A DNA stretch of 64,000 nt from positions 15,060,061 to 15,124,060 of the forward strand of contig OY986967.1 in assembly GCA_963920575.1 (NCBI GenBank), given 5' to 3'. This DNA is from Narthecium ossifragum (lineage: Eukaryota; Streptophyta; Magnoliopsida; Dioscoreales; Nartheciaceae). Under the pieces are notes generated by a model. It was not told the origin of the DNA, ran no database searches, and worked only from the letters and a program-made list of their open reading frames with translations. The translations under genes were made by a program, and so were the position numbers. Shown piece after piece: positions 11,449-22,831 of this stretch. How positions within the stretch are numbered: position 1 is the stretch's first letter; each line of letters starts with the position of its first letter.

Positions 11449-12128
11449 ATATGTATGCTCCAAGCTTCACGAGCCTAAACTGTAAGCGACAATACTCTAA
11501 GCCATACAAATATAAACTGTTGGCAAAACATAAATTTTAGCACACAATGCTCCAAGCTTCAAGAGCCTAAACTGATAGCAGAAATAAAATTGCTTTGCAT
11601 TTTGCAAGTACGCATTAAATTATGAGTATGGATTACACAGATAATACTCATACCTCTTCAAAAAAAAATATATTCTCACACCCCATTAAATCTCGTAAGG
11701 ATACAAATAAGATTGTGGCTTTGAACTTATATGACCATATGAACCCTCAATAGCAAAAATCGAATATTGACGTATAGGAACAGTCTCTAAAAGCTCTGCT
11801 CCTATCTACCTTGAGCTCAACAGGAAAGGTGTATATACACACACACCTGTCCTTGAACTCATCCGAATTCCTGAATTAACAAAAATCCTCTAAGAAGTTT
11901 TGAACTATTCACCGTCGCATTGCAACATATATCAGCTAGGTAGATCATTTGATTTATCTTGCACACATTGGGAGAAAACAGAATGTTGCTATCAAATGAG
12001 TAGCATAAAATACTTACGGAAAGAAATTTCATAAATCATTCACATGGTTTCGAAAAAAAAAATCAATGAAGAAGAGATAAACACACTAAGAAGTTCAAGA
12101 TCTCCACGGACGCAAAGACTCGTAGGTC
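11449..12128 (+). other. Spacer between Tat integrase and antisense PMD ORF
   Basis: No ORF of note. The phrase 'GCTCCAAGCTTC-ACGAGCCTAAACTG' recurs in related form near 11458 and 11548, so a short internal duplication of about 90 bp is likely. The stretch separates two convergent coding regions. Confidence 0.5.
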
Positions 12129-14252
12129 CTAACCAAGCTTCAATCTCTTCCCGAAAGCAAGCATAAGGCTATCGTCAGCCTTTTTTAGGGCATGAATATT
12201 GGCAGATACTTCTTCAGAGTCTGCCTCACATAGCGACTTCCAACAGTTAGGAAAAGGAGCGCTATGATATGAAAGTGACAGTCTCGCCTCAAATGACAAG
12301 TGACTCCAAGAGCCTTTGCGATTCAAGCGCACCACTATTTCGTTGAAGAAAACATGTGTTTCCTTCACCCACCATCTAATCCAGTAATGAAAAAGCCTCC
12401 CGATTCGAGAATCGGAGGGAAGCATGAATCGTTTCTAATTGTCCTTCCACAGCAGTAGATCCCAATGCCCAACTAGAACTCCCGGACGATGCTCTTCCAA
12501 AGGGTATATTAAACGTTCCTTCGAGGTGCCCTGATCAAGTCCAAATTGTGGCGCTACATAGTGAGGGTTATATGGCTCAGCGTACAACGTCGATACCGTA
12601 GAAACAACGCAATCGACATGGTGACGGTTGGAACCCGTTGCGTAATACCATCTTGGATTTAGTGTACCCCATAAAAACACGGGAGGGCGGAAACAAAAAT
12701 TCTCACTGACATCTTGGCGATTTCTGGCTTCTCTGTCAGAAAAAGCCATAGGCTCGCAAAATATTAGATGCTTCAAATCCGGCATACTAGTCTGCTCGCA
12801 ATCAGCATCCGGGAGAATCCACAATGGGCGAATGCTATCATGTTTGTCATAATAGACCCCTCGAAGATAACAGTGAGCCCATCCCATCAGCATATATACA
12901 CCCCAACTGGACATACTTGCAAAACCCAGACCGGCAGGGTGCAAACTAGCTATCCTCATCCCCCGGTACAAGGAACATAGCGACAACGCACTAACGAATA
13001 TGATCTCCCCATCGCCATCAGGCTAGCCAGTATAAAAACCCCAGGGCGAATGCAATCTTCTAGTCCTGGAATGACAAAAGAGCACAACCAGATATATAAA
13101 AAGGCAGCCACGTAAACTTCGTTGCCAAAAGTTGCACACGGGTCGAAATCTCGATCCTCAGGTTTGTAAAAGCATCGCACCCACTGTGTGAAAGAAACTT
13201 TGTCTTGGTCTTTAGCCAATTCCTTCCATAACTGCAAAAGACGATAGGCCGCTGAAGGATAAGCAGGCACTGCCATCTCACTTGGAGGCCTCTTATCTGG
13301 GAGATACTCATCATACATATCCCCTATGATGGAGAATCCCCCAAGATAGAAAATATCAAGGAGAGTCATTGTCATCTCTCCATGCCGAAATAAAAATATG
13401 TTGGTGCCCGGATTCCACCATTCCATCAGACTACGAAAAAGTTGTTCGTCAATGGAATATCGACCCAACGAACAAAAAACCCCGCCATAAATGCCCGATT
13501 CCCGGAAACCCATAGACTCCGTCTCTAAAACTTTCCTGCACCAACCAACATAGCCAGTGACGGGCTCATGAGACCAGTGGTCGTACCTCTTCTAGTCCAG
13601 CTTCTCAATGACTAACCGGTGAGCGAGGCAAGAAAGTGGCAGTGAAGTCGGTCCTTTTGATAATGGAGAAAGCAATACCGCATCAAAATAAGAGTCAGCA
13701 TTACAATCAAATTCATTCCGTTGATCCGTCTTTCCCTCGGGCAATCTTAAAAGTCGGGGTGTAAAGCTCTTTCTCATCATCACTTTTGACGACAAATATT
13801 TTTTGTTAGCGGGCTAACTGCGTCAGAGGAGTAGACACTAGAGTGGTCTTCGAAGAAGAGCTCAACATCTTGCAAAAGAAAGGAAACATCAGCATATATC
13901 GGCAACAAAGAATTTTTCCCAAGAAAATCCATAGCAAGATAGAGACTCGAAAAAATGTAAAAGAAACAAGAAATGAAAGCAAGGAACAGAACAAAAGAAA
14001 ATAATGAAAGGCGACTAAAAAAAAGGGAAGAAGAGGGGACCGATGCTGCTCACCGAGGACATCTCGGGCTTTTTCTCTTCGGACATCGTTCGAGTCGCTA
14101 CCATCTCCCTCCAACGTCTTCTTCACTGCAGGTTCCTCCCAGTCTACACTGTCGCGCTCGTCACCACCCAAGCCCACGACCGGCCACAACGTCGCCCAAG
14201 CCTCAATGGTTTGGCCTCCCTTGTGATTGTCGTTTCCCTCCTTGCCGCTCAA
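12129..14252 (-). pseudogene. Antisense plant mobile domain (PMD) ORF of the Tat element
   Basis: On the minus strand, pieces at 13592-13795, 12956-13513, 12435-12986 and 12129-12425 read as one plant mobile domain protein. Visible features are WSHEPVTGYVGWC, a LVEWW-like LMEWWNPGTNIFLF, GEMTMTLLDIFYLGG (the PMD hallmark) and LQLWKELAKDQ. Stops (a TAG near 13589, a TAG near 12432) and a frameshift near 12960-12986 break it. Upstream, an ORF from 14252 reaches a GTGAGC donor near 14052; a possible acceptor with TTCTTTTGCAAG lies near 13871, so an intron is plausible. Such antisense PMD ORFs are known beyond pol in Tat elements; their function is unknown. Confidence 0.72.
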
Positions 14253-15349
14253 GAAGCTCCTGGAGAAGCAAAACGGTCAGCTAAGCCTTGAGGCAAACGA
14301 AAAAGAGATAGGAAACGATGAACATGGAACAAACAGATGAATGGGTTCCAGAGCATTGGCTGGCAACTATGGCAACATCCTCATGGCTTTATCAGCATGC
14401 TCTGTTTCGGTTTTGTTCCGCATCAAGCTCGTTGCTTGACTCCAGCAATAGGTTGTGCCAGTGTCTGAGTCTAAGTCTCACACAACAACATCGGCAAGTT
14501 CCCCATGGGTTCGTTTTAGCCAAAATAATGGATAACCAATCAATGATTGACATGCCAGTGTAATAAATATGGTCGACAATCTTACAAAGGCAATTGAATG
14601 ATGATGTTCTAAAATAAACAAAAGATCATCGACCAAAAGAAGAAAAGTATCATCTAAAGACAATGATTGTCGTCACAGAAAGAAGTTATCGGCCATGAAC
14701 GATGACAATATAAAGACAAGAAGATATCAACTAAGGACGATGAAGATAGATGCAGGAAGAACATATCGATCAAGAAGGACGATAATGCAACAATAAGAAA
14801 GCTCATCGATCAAACAGAACCTTCATCGGCCAAACTGTGATATGAAGAAATGAGGAAACAGCGGAGAACGTGAGATACGCGGCTTATCGAGAGTGAAAGA
14901 TGGAAGATAACAGAGAACGTGCTGAACAGAAGTTATCCAACAGCTTTAATATAAATAGTCTTCTTCTTTCACTGTGTAATCTCACTCGCAAAAACAAAAC
15001 ACAGAGCCTGCGCGTCTGGATTTCTTACTTTCTTTCAGAATGTTTCCTGTTTATGTAAGTTAGTTTTATTTCAATAATATCATCATGTTTCTTCTATGTT
15101 TAAGTTTCCCCTTCTACATAATGTAGTTTAGATTGTTGTTCTTAGATGGATAATATAATATTAGATTTGATGATGTTTTATTTATCATTTTATTTACTGT
15201 TTTCTTTACTGTTTTCTGTAGAATAATTTAACTAAGGAGTTTTCATACCTTAATATAGATTAAGTTAAGCAATAGGTTTAAATATATATTTTCTCTGATT
15301 TAGTAATTTAGGATGATCTTTGTTACTTTCTAGATTAAATTAATATTTT
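14253..15349 (+). repeat. Probable left part of Tat 3' LTR
   Basis: AT-rich non-coding DNA following the start of the antisense ORF. Purine-rich GAAAAAGAGATAGGAAA near 14297-14312 could be a polypurine tract. TATAAATAG at about 14952 is followed by a transcript-leader-like CT-rich stretch, consistent with U3-R of an LTR. It ends at a TAGAT duplication next to solo LTR K. No second copy is in the window to confirm the boundaries. Confidence 0.45.
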
Positions 15350-15689
15350 TAGATTGTGAGGACCCGTTCATGTAACCTGGTCCGACCACGTTGGGTCGAG
15401 GATCTGGTTTTATGGTTTGGCTCGGTTGGCCTTGGTTTGCGATCGGTTGATCGCATCGCTGCTTTTGAACCCTAGGGGCAATTTGGTAAAATTGTGCCCT
15501 GGCGGTCGGTTTCACACCCACGTAGTGCACACACAGCCTTGATTGATGTACGTGATTGTTTAGATTTAGTAGGAGCGTTCGTGATCATCAGATCCAGACG
15601 AGATTGCAACGAGATCACAAGTTGGAGTCAAATCGGATTCAGTCGGATCAGTTGGCTCGTCTGAACCGGTTAAGTCACTTAAGACTTAA

Positions 15690-15696
<7 letters not shown>

Positions 15697-15732
<36 letters not shown>
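15697..15732 (+). repeat. (TC)n microsatellite in LTR K
   Basis: Uninterrupted dinucleotide run of about 18 units, followed by more than 100 bases of pyrimidine-rich sequence. The equivalent position in the related LTR fragment G (near 62860-62930) is pyrimidine-rich without the long TC run. Confidence 0.95.
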
Positions 15733-15734
<2 letters not shown>

Positions 15735-17180
15735 ATTTTTCCCTTTTTCCTCCCTTTTCCTCCCTTTTCCCTCTCCCTTCCCCATGCCCTACCCCTTCTC
15801 CTCCTTCCCTTTCTCTCTCCCACGGCAACCTCCGTTCATCCCCGGCGACCTGGAGGCCGTGGTGAGGGCACCCTCCCCCCTTCGCCTTCCTTCCTTTCCT
15901 CTCTCCCGCGGCGGCCTCTCTTCCTTCTCCGGCGACGGCTGCGGTTGTGGGAGGACTCCGGTGAGCTGGAGACGGCGACGGCGATGGAGGACGGCGGATC
16001 ACGGCGGGTTAGCAGAGGAATGAAGACTGGATTAGCGTTTGAGGTAGGGTTTCTACCTTGATCTTTAGGTTAAGTTAGAGCTAGGGTTTGTTTGTTAGAT
16101 TTGTGGTTTTGTTTATGTTAAATGATGCTTATTGGCTTGATTGACAACTGATCTAAGCTTGGTAGGGTTTTATCTCGGATTTAAGCTGGATTTATACATG
16201 TTTTTCCTGGATTTTCGTCGATGCTCTGTTCTTTGATGAACAGTCGAGTTCATGCTCGATTTCGGAGCTGTGTGAGCATGATCGCGTGTAACTTTCAAGA
16301 TGAAAGTTGTAGATCATCGAATCTACTTTCAATTCCCGTTGGTTTTATAATTTTTAGATTTACATACGAATTTCGATGATTTTTCTACGGAACTGTTGTG
16401 AAACTGGATTTGTGAAATTAGTAAGATAATTAAGTAGAAATTAGACATCAATTAGATCCATTTCTTGGAGGAAATGTTCCTCAAATGTTAATCAATATCT
16501 GCCCAAGTTTAATTTAAGATTTGACATCGTCTGGACGTCGAGTTGACAAGACTTCACGGCTTCAAATTTAGAATTACTATAGCAATCCGAAAATGTGTAA
16601 TTTGTTGATTTCGATGTTTTCCTTGTGTTTAATTCTTCGGGATTTATGAAGTTAATGCTCCTAATGATCTCTAGGATTAGCATGTTCAATGCCATGATCT
16701 TTGTATACTTAATTATCTCAATTTCAGCCTAATTAGTTAGTTGCAAAACCCTCCTCTAATTAGCAATTAGATTATGAAGTATGCCTATTAATTGTAAGTG
16801 ATTTGGATTATTATAATAAGCATGTATGTCCAATGTGTATTTGTAATTCGGATCATGCTAGTATATTTAAGGGGGAAGGGGCGTCAGCACCATAAACTAG
16901 ACTTATCCCGTTAAAAAAACACTAAGCATAAGATTTGGGGCCTTAACACTATCTACCACTTCAAAAGACACCTATGCCCCCCTCCTACAACAGCCTCAAA
17001 AAACATACGCTCTCCTCTTACTCCTCCTCCTCTCTCCTCGCCTCCTCACTGTCACCCATCCGCCTCCTCCAGCTCCTCCACCTCCCGTCTCCTTCGAACC
17101 CCCATGAATGCCCTCCTTTTGCTCCTCAACCTCTCCTTCAATCGCCATAAACGCGCCTTAGAAGCTCCAAACGCTAGGCC

Positions 17181-17505
17181 ATGTCGATGGATCCGCATCA
17201 TCCCAAGAAGAACGGTTGTGATGGCTGCGGCGAGGAGAAGGGCACGACAGTCAAGAAGATGCGACCGTCGCCGACTATCACTGTCGACGAGATCGTCGAG
17301 GAGTTCTCCCACCACGCCCCCCGCGTTGCTCGGATCAACAACGACAGCTTCGGGCTCTGCCCCACCTCTATTCTTGCTGCCCCTTCTCCCCTGTCAACGA
17401 GGTCTCCCCTGACAAGTTCACCGTCATCGCCGCCCATCACCATTGCCGCAGTCAGGGCTGGATCTCCACGCCACCGTCGTCTTCCAGTGTGCAGCATGGG
17501 ATGCA
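17181..17505 (+). pseudogene. Captured gene fragment in MULE, possible L-cysteine desulfhydrase N-terminus
   Basis: An ORF starting at 17181 has a variable Lys/Gly-rich N-terminus followed by TVDEIVEEFSHHAPRVARIN and a SFGLCPTSILAA segment. Plant L-cysteine desulfhydrases (PLP-dependent, aminotransferase class V fold) begin with a similar EFAHH...VARINNGSFG-CPxSVL stretch. After ILAA the match is lost in this frame; another frame near 17458-17500 gives LDLHATVVFQCAA, which could be another exon piece. The match is from memory of the family motif and covers only the N-terminus, with no PLP lysine. Treat as a captured fragment, not a gene. Confidence 0.45.
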
Positions 17506-17527
17506 AGAAGCGGTTGTCGGAATCCAC

Positions 17528-18187
17528 ATTGAAAAGAGAAAAGAGAAAAGAGAAGAGAAAACTGAAAACTAAAAAGAGAAAACTGAAAACTGAAAAGAGA
17601 AAACTGAAAACTGAAAAGAGAAAACTGAAAACTGAAAAGAGAATATTGGAATGCAATACATTCAATTTATGTGTTTTCTCTTTTTTACGGATCAAATACT
17701 GCAATCGATTCATGAACATCATTGAAAAAGAGAAAAGTGAAAAGAGAAAAGTGAAAACTAAAAAGAGAAAAGAGAATACTGGAATGCAAAACATTCACTT
17801 ATTATTCTCTTTTATGGGTTTTCTCTTTTTTACGGATCGAATACTGCAATCAATTCGTGAACATCATTGAAAAAGAGAAAAGAGAAAACTGAGAAGAGAA
17901 AACTGAAAATTGAAAAGAGAAAACAGAAAACTTAAAAGAGAAAACTGAAAACTGAAAAGAGAAAAGAGAAAACTGAAAACTGAAAAGAGAAAAGAGAATA
18001 CTGGAATGCAATACTGAAAAGAGAAAACTAAAAACTAAAAACTGAAAAGAGAAAAGAGAATACTGGAATGCAATACTGAAAAGAGAAAAGAGAAAAGAGA
18101 AAACTGAAAAGAGAAAAGAGAATACTGGAATGCCATACTGAAAATAGAAAAGAGAAAACTGAAAAGAGAAAACTGAAATGTATCGCA
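17528..18187 (+). repeat. Purine-rich GAAAAGAGAAAACTGAAAA array
   Basis: About 650 bases made of short units GAAAAGAGAAAA and ACTGAAAA, interspersed with a longer unit containing GAATACTGGAATGCAATAC. A roughly 100-bp segment with TTTTACGGATC(A/G)AATACTG recurs at about 17642-17737 and 17771-17877. It is purine-rich on the plus strand. The ORFs seen on either strand here are translations of the repeat and are not genes. Confidence 0.9.
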
Positions 18188-19470
18188 TTCCACTAATCTT
18201 CATGAGTATTCTCCCACCTTCACTTTTCTCTTTTTCATTTTTCATTTTTCTCTTTTCTCTTTTCTCTTTTCTCTTCTCTCTTATTTTTTCTCTTTTCTCT
18301 TTTTTGCTATTTACACAACTGCCAGGAGTCAAGGGTTCCTTGAAGTAGCATTGAAGGCTTTAAGCCTTTGCATTGAAAAGAGAAAACTGAAATGTATTGC
18401 ATTCCACTAATCTTCATAAGTATTCTCCCACCTTCTCTCTTCTCTCTTCTCTCTTCTCTCTTCTCTCTTCTCTCTTCTCTTCTCTCTTATCTCTTCTCTC
18501 TTCTCTTTTTTCTTTTCTCTTTTCTCTTTTCTGCTATTTACACAACTGCCAGGAGTCACTTTTCTCTTTTTAATTTTTAATTTTTCTCTTTTCTCTTTTC
18601 TCTCTTCTCTCTTCTCTCTTCTCTCTTCTCTCTTCTCTTCTCTCTTATCTCTTCTATCTTATCTCTTCTCTTTTCTCTTTTCTGCTATTTACACAACTGC
18701 CAGGAGTCAGGGATTCCTTGAAGTAGCATTGAAGGCTTTAAGCCTTTGCATTGAAAAGAGAAAACTGAAATGTATCGCATTCAACTAATCTTCATGAGTA
18801 TTCTCCCACCTTCACTTTTCTCTTTTTCATTTTCTCTTTTCTCTTTTCTCTTTTCTCTTTTCTCTTCTCTCTTATCTTTTCTCTTTTCTCTTCTCTCTTA
18901 TCTTTTCTCTTTTCTGCTATTTACACAACTGCCAGGAGTCAAGGATTCCTTGAAGTAGCATTGAAGGCTTTAAGCCTTTGCATTGAAAAGAGAAAACTGA
19001 AATGTATTGCATTCCACTAATCTTCATGAGTATTCTCCCACCTTCACTTTTCTCTTTTTCATTTTTCATTTTTCTCTTTTCTCTTTTCTCTCTTCTCTCT
19101 TCTCTCTTCTCTTCTCTTTTATCTTTTATCTTTTCTCTTTTCTGCTATTTACACAACTGCCAGAAGTCAGGGGTTCCTTGAAGTAGCATTGAAGGCTTTA
19201 AGCCTTTGTATTGAAAAGAGAAAATTGAAAAGAGAAAACTAAAAAGAGAAAACTGAAAAAAGGAAAACTGAGATGTATTGCATTCGACTAATCTTCATGA
19301 GTATTCTCCCACCTTCACTTTTCTCTTTTACATTTCACATTTTTCTCTTTTCTCTTTTCTCTTCTCTTTTCTCTCTTCTCTCTTCTCTTTTCTCTTTTCT
19401 GCTATTTACACAATTGCTAGGAGTCAGGGGTTCCTTGAAGTAGCATTGAGGGCTTTAAGCCTTTGCATTG
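18188..19470 (+). repeat. Higher-order tandem repeat with pyrimidine-rich blocks
   Basis: Units of roughly 150-380 bp, each with a TTCTCTTTTC-type block followed by a unique-looking block: GCTATTTACACAACTGCCAGG, then TTCCTTGAAGTAGCATTGAAG, GCTTTAAGCCTTTGCATTG, then AATCTTCATGAGTATTCTCC. The TGCCAGGAGTCA element or its variants recur near 18316, 18546, 18693, 18929, 19160 and 19415. The block is pyrimidine-rich on the plus strand, opposite to the preceding array, so the two could pair as a large inverted repeat. Expansion probably arose after gene capture. Confidence 0.88.
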
Positions 19471-21608
19471 TTTCACCCTGTCAACACATCCACCACCCAG
19501 CTTCAATCACATAGACCATAAATCCCTTCACATACCTCTCATGAAGAATGATTGGTGTGTCCTCTCTTGATCAGAGAAAATGGACTTAGCTTCACAGTCC
19601 ATGTTCTTCACTGTCCCTGTTCTTCACAGTCTCTGTTCTTTCTCATGCTCATATCCATCCCTTCACAGACCTCTAATATCCATGCCCAAATTTGCTGGAC
19701 GAAGCCATTCATGGGGACGGGGTAGTGGATGTGTCTGTGAAGCTGAATATCTGAAAGGAGTGGCCGAGGTCGGACTAGACATAGAAAGCAGCGTCGTCCG
19801 TCACGAAGACCTCCGACGACGACGGATCGGAGGTGTTGTCGCGCTGTGACGACGGATTGGAGGCGGCGGAGTTGCAGGGGGAGAGGAGGGAGGGGGGAGG
19901 GGGACAAGAGGGGGAAAGGACCTTGGGAGAGGGACAGCGACAAGAGAAAGGGAAGAGGGACAGGGACAAGAGAAAGGAAACATGGACGAGGAGAGGAGGA
20001 GGAGATTGAGGGGGATGATGGAGTTATAGCTGGGATTAGGATTTGGGTTATCATAGGGGTAAAAAGGTCATCAAAAATAAATAACCAACCATAACTATCC
20101 ATAACTGATGTAAAATGGTGTTAAGACCTTAAATCCAATGATAGGGGTGTACCCATCAACAAGTTTCACAAATTTGGTGTAAACACCAATTATCTATATA
20201 TTTAAATACCAAGTCTCGGGCTAATGGATTGGGTTTTACTGTGTGTTATACTCCGTGTATTCCTTCGCCGATTTCCCATGCTTAGAAGCTTTTCATTCAA
20301 ACTATAGTGTGCTATCTGCGTATGTAATTTATATTTGCTTAAGCCCGTGTGGGGCTCATGGTTGAACCAAGGGAGTTATGCCCCTTGGGATGTTTAGATA
20401 ATTGAATGGGTCAAAACTGTGCCCTAGTTGTTGCTTATTATATTTGATGTTGATTGATGATTGCGTGGCCGAGGTTTTGCCCCCGTTGTAGAAATTGCGA
20501 TTGACGGCTGTGGACGTCGTCGTAATGCCGAAATTTTGATTGAATGTGTTGTTGCTTGTTTACGGCCCGTGGACGCCGTTATAATATTTGATTATTGTAG
20601 TTTAGACCTTTATCTGCTTTATGCATGTTTACCCCTTGGCGAGCCGTAGGCTATGCCTAGCCTTGTATTATGTATGACATATTGTTGCATATCCTAACAT
20701 TAGGCTGGGTGGTAGCTGATGGATTCGATCGCCGATCCGGGGTTCTTGGGTAGCCCAGATCTAGCCCTAGGATAGGGGTTTGGGTAGTTGAGGATTAGGA
20801 CATTATTGTCATCAATGATTATGTTTGATATCATTCGAGGATTTTTGAGGTGTAGAGGTCGTGTCGAGCGCTAAGGATGGTTGTCGATGTCCCTGACATG
20901 TGTGTCCCCGCGAGAGATGGTATGACTGAGCAGGGTGGTACCTGGATAGGAGCCTGCAGTCTTTATTTCCTCTTATTTGTTCTTGGGTGAGGGTGGGACC
21001 TGGACAGGAGCCCTCGGGAATCGACGGGGTTATAGGCCCCTTGGCATATCTTAGGCTTAGGCGGAGAACGATAAAGTTGCATTTTCCCTTCCTTTCTGTG
21101 CGACGTAGAGTAGAACCCTACTGGGCATTGTTGCTCACCCTACCTGGGTTGCATCGGTGATGCAGGTCGATGTAGTCCTTTCTTTTCAGGTGATCTTCTG
21201 GCGGTGACGCACCATTCTCGAGGTGATCGTGGACTTGGAATTTCGAGGAGTACTTGACGATCCTGGAGTTTTCTCTTTTGTTAATAGTTGTACATTTGCA
21301 GTTATATTAAATGTATAATTTCCCTCTTCGAAGATTTGATTGTCTGTATTAAATAATGTAATGAGGGTTGATGGAAGCATTGTATCAGAACCTGTACTAG
21401 ATAGTGAGATTTGTCATAGCATATTCATATTCACGTTGAATTTTAGAACTGTTAGATTTATCGTCTTTATTTATCGTGAAGATTATAAACTGTAAAGGGT
21501 TCAAATTGAGAAATACAAGGGAAACTCTCGCCGTTCGATTTTAGAAATAGGTTTAGTTCCCTCATGCCCGGGCCGGATGGGTTTTCTTGGTCGAGGTGTG
21601 AAATAGAT

Positions 21609-21824
21609 GATTTCTTATTTACAATAGATTAAATTAAGAATAACTTAGGTTTAATCCTGATAATTAACTTTATTCGATTATTTAATTAGGTTCAATCCAT
21701 ATTTCTATTTAACTTGACACCTCTGTTCGAACATAGTTTGAAGGAGTTGGACTAAACCACAATCTCCTGATTCTTGAGTGTTAGGATTATTTGACCGGTC
21801 AACGGTTAAATTTCCACGCTTACA
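21609..21824 (+). repeat. Probable right part of Tat 3' LTR
   Basis: Continuation of the Tat 3' region after solo LTR K, joined through the TAGAT duplication. It is AT-rich and ends near a TTTCCACGCTTACA that would suit an LTR terminus. The end is inferred only. Confidence 0.4.
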
Positions 21825-22831
21825 GTTCGTCGGTATACCCTTTAGTTGTAAACACCAAGTTCACTGGAAGTAATTGAAAGATATGACCAAATTGTTGGCT
21901 TTCTCTAAAGATATCAAGCTTTCCAAATAGCTCCAATGACACCCTCCAAAAACATGACAGGAGAAAAGAAAGGTATGCGGAAATAAAGAGGATGCGACCA
22001 AAACAAAGAAACAGAGCATGCAGAAACATGCAGAAATAAAGGGGCATAGGCATGCGATCCAAGCAAAAAAAAAATGAAACCCATCAAAGATTGACAAAAA
22101 AGGGGGAGGCTGTTGACAATCAGAATATGTGAGCAAGCAGGTCAGAAGGAAAAATAAAGACCTGGATGAAAAAAGCTCCAAATCCTCTTTGTCAACCTCT
22201 TGAACGTTGAACTTTTGCTGAGAGGGGGAGAAAACTCTTGTTATTGAGAAATCCTCAGAAAAAGCCATGCGAGCGGAGCGGCCTGGAAATATATATGAGG
22301 GTATGAAAGATAAGATCGAACTCCTAAACGATCTCGCCAAAACACCGATATTAAGAGTTATCGAGCCGTTAAAAAAAGGGGAAGAAGTGAAATCGGTTTT
22401 AAAAGAGTTCAAAATAAGTTGGAACTCATCCTAAGCCGATTCGTAGCCGGATTTTATCAAAATAATTCAACAGAAGCTAGGGCGCCAGTCAATCATCAAA
22501 CAATCCCAATCCTACTTGGATTTCTTTGACCAGGCTGAAGCTTAAATGTTCGAAAGTGTTAAAAAAAAGCAAAGAAAAAAGGAAAGAAAAAAAGAGTATG
22601 CCGGTGTTGTTTAACTTGTGTACATCTCACAGTCTAGCGTCATCGTCCACATTATTATCAACTCTACAAATCTCATGAAACATGTCACACAAAGCCGATA
22701 ATCAAACCAGAAAATTAACTTTGCAAATTTAAAAAAAAAAATCACATCAAATCGACAATCAAATCACAAAATTTTCTTGCCCTGCGTGTTCTAATCACAT
22801 AAATTTCACACACAGGTCTCGAGGGGGCATC
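21825..22831 (+). other. Degenerate retrotransposon 3' region
   Basis: Two polypurine-plus-LTR-start signals occur: AAAAAAGGGGGAGGC before TGTTGACAATC at 22112, and TCGAGGGGGCATC before TGTTGACATCG at 22832. A short plus-strand open stretch around 22230-22432 ends in KEFKISWNSS before a TAA and looks protein-like but is not recognised. A possible explanation is two nested or duplicated 3' ends of one Tat-like family. Long A-runs (22063-22072, 22560-22600, 22730-22740) are present. Confidence 0.4.

Larger units (their letters stand above)
16871..20196. mobile_element. Mutator-like element (Pack-MULE-like), non-autonomous
   Basis: A 9-bp direct duplication TATATTTAA (16862-16870 and 20197-20205) flanks a 3.3-kb insertion in LTR K. 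The termini form a degenerate inverted repeat of roughly 100 bp: the left end carries GGCGTCAGCACCA and GGGGCCTTAACACTAT, and the inverted right end carries GGTGTTTACACCA and AAGGTCTTAACACCAT. A 9-bp duplication with long imperfect TIRs fits Mutator. No transposase is encoded. The interior has an apparent captured gene fragment (17181-17505), a low-complexity array (17528-19470), and GC-rich sequence of unknown origin (19471-20095). Confidence 0.75.
15355..21603 (+). mobile_element. Tekay-type solo LTR K, itself split by a MULE
   Basis: Starts TGTGAGGACCCGTTC and ends GGTCGAGGTGTGAAA (the terminal CA has probably mutated). A perfect duplication TAGAT flanks it (15350-15354 and 21604-21608). 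The left part matches the LTR fragment G at 58645-58762 plus 62631-62990. The right end is related to the LTR ends of B. No PBS, coding sequence or second LTR is present, so it is a solo LTR. Removing the MULE at 16871-20196 leaves about 2.9 kb, long but acceptable for Tekay LTRs. Confidence 0.87.
9059..21824 (+). mobile_element. Tat-lineage Ty3/gypsy element, interrupted
   Basis: The left part was cut by insertion of A, and the rest of its RT must lie beyond the window. Visible from left to right: C-terminal RT, RNase H, an additional archaeal-type RNase H, integrase, and an antisense plant-mobile-domain ORF. The second RNase H and the antisense PMD ORF are hallmarks reported for Tat/Ogre-type elements. 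The 3' region (14253-15349) is split by Tekay solo LTR K (15355-21603) at a TAGAT duplication and continues at 21609. The right boundary is inferred from a TTTCCACGCTTACA end near 21824 and is not proven. Confidence 0.7.

Noticed and set aside
15556..16023. 155-codon plus-strand ORF across the TC microsatellite
   Set aside because: Composition is Ser/Leu/Pro from the pyrimidine-rich repeat and it lies in the interior of solo LTR K; no domain.
17198..18332. Long minus-strand ORFs rich in Phe, Ser, Leu
   Set aside because: Direct translations of the GAAAAG/CTTTTC tandem array; not coding.
17528..19470. CRISPR-like array because of regular repeats
   Set aside because: Repeats are degenerate, low-complexity and of variable spacing in a plant transposon; no spacers and no cas genes.
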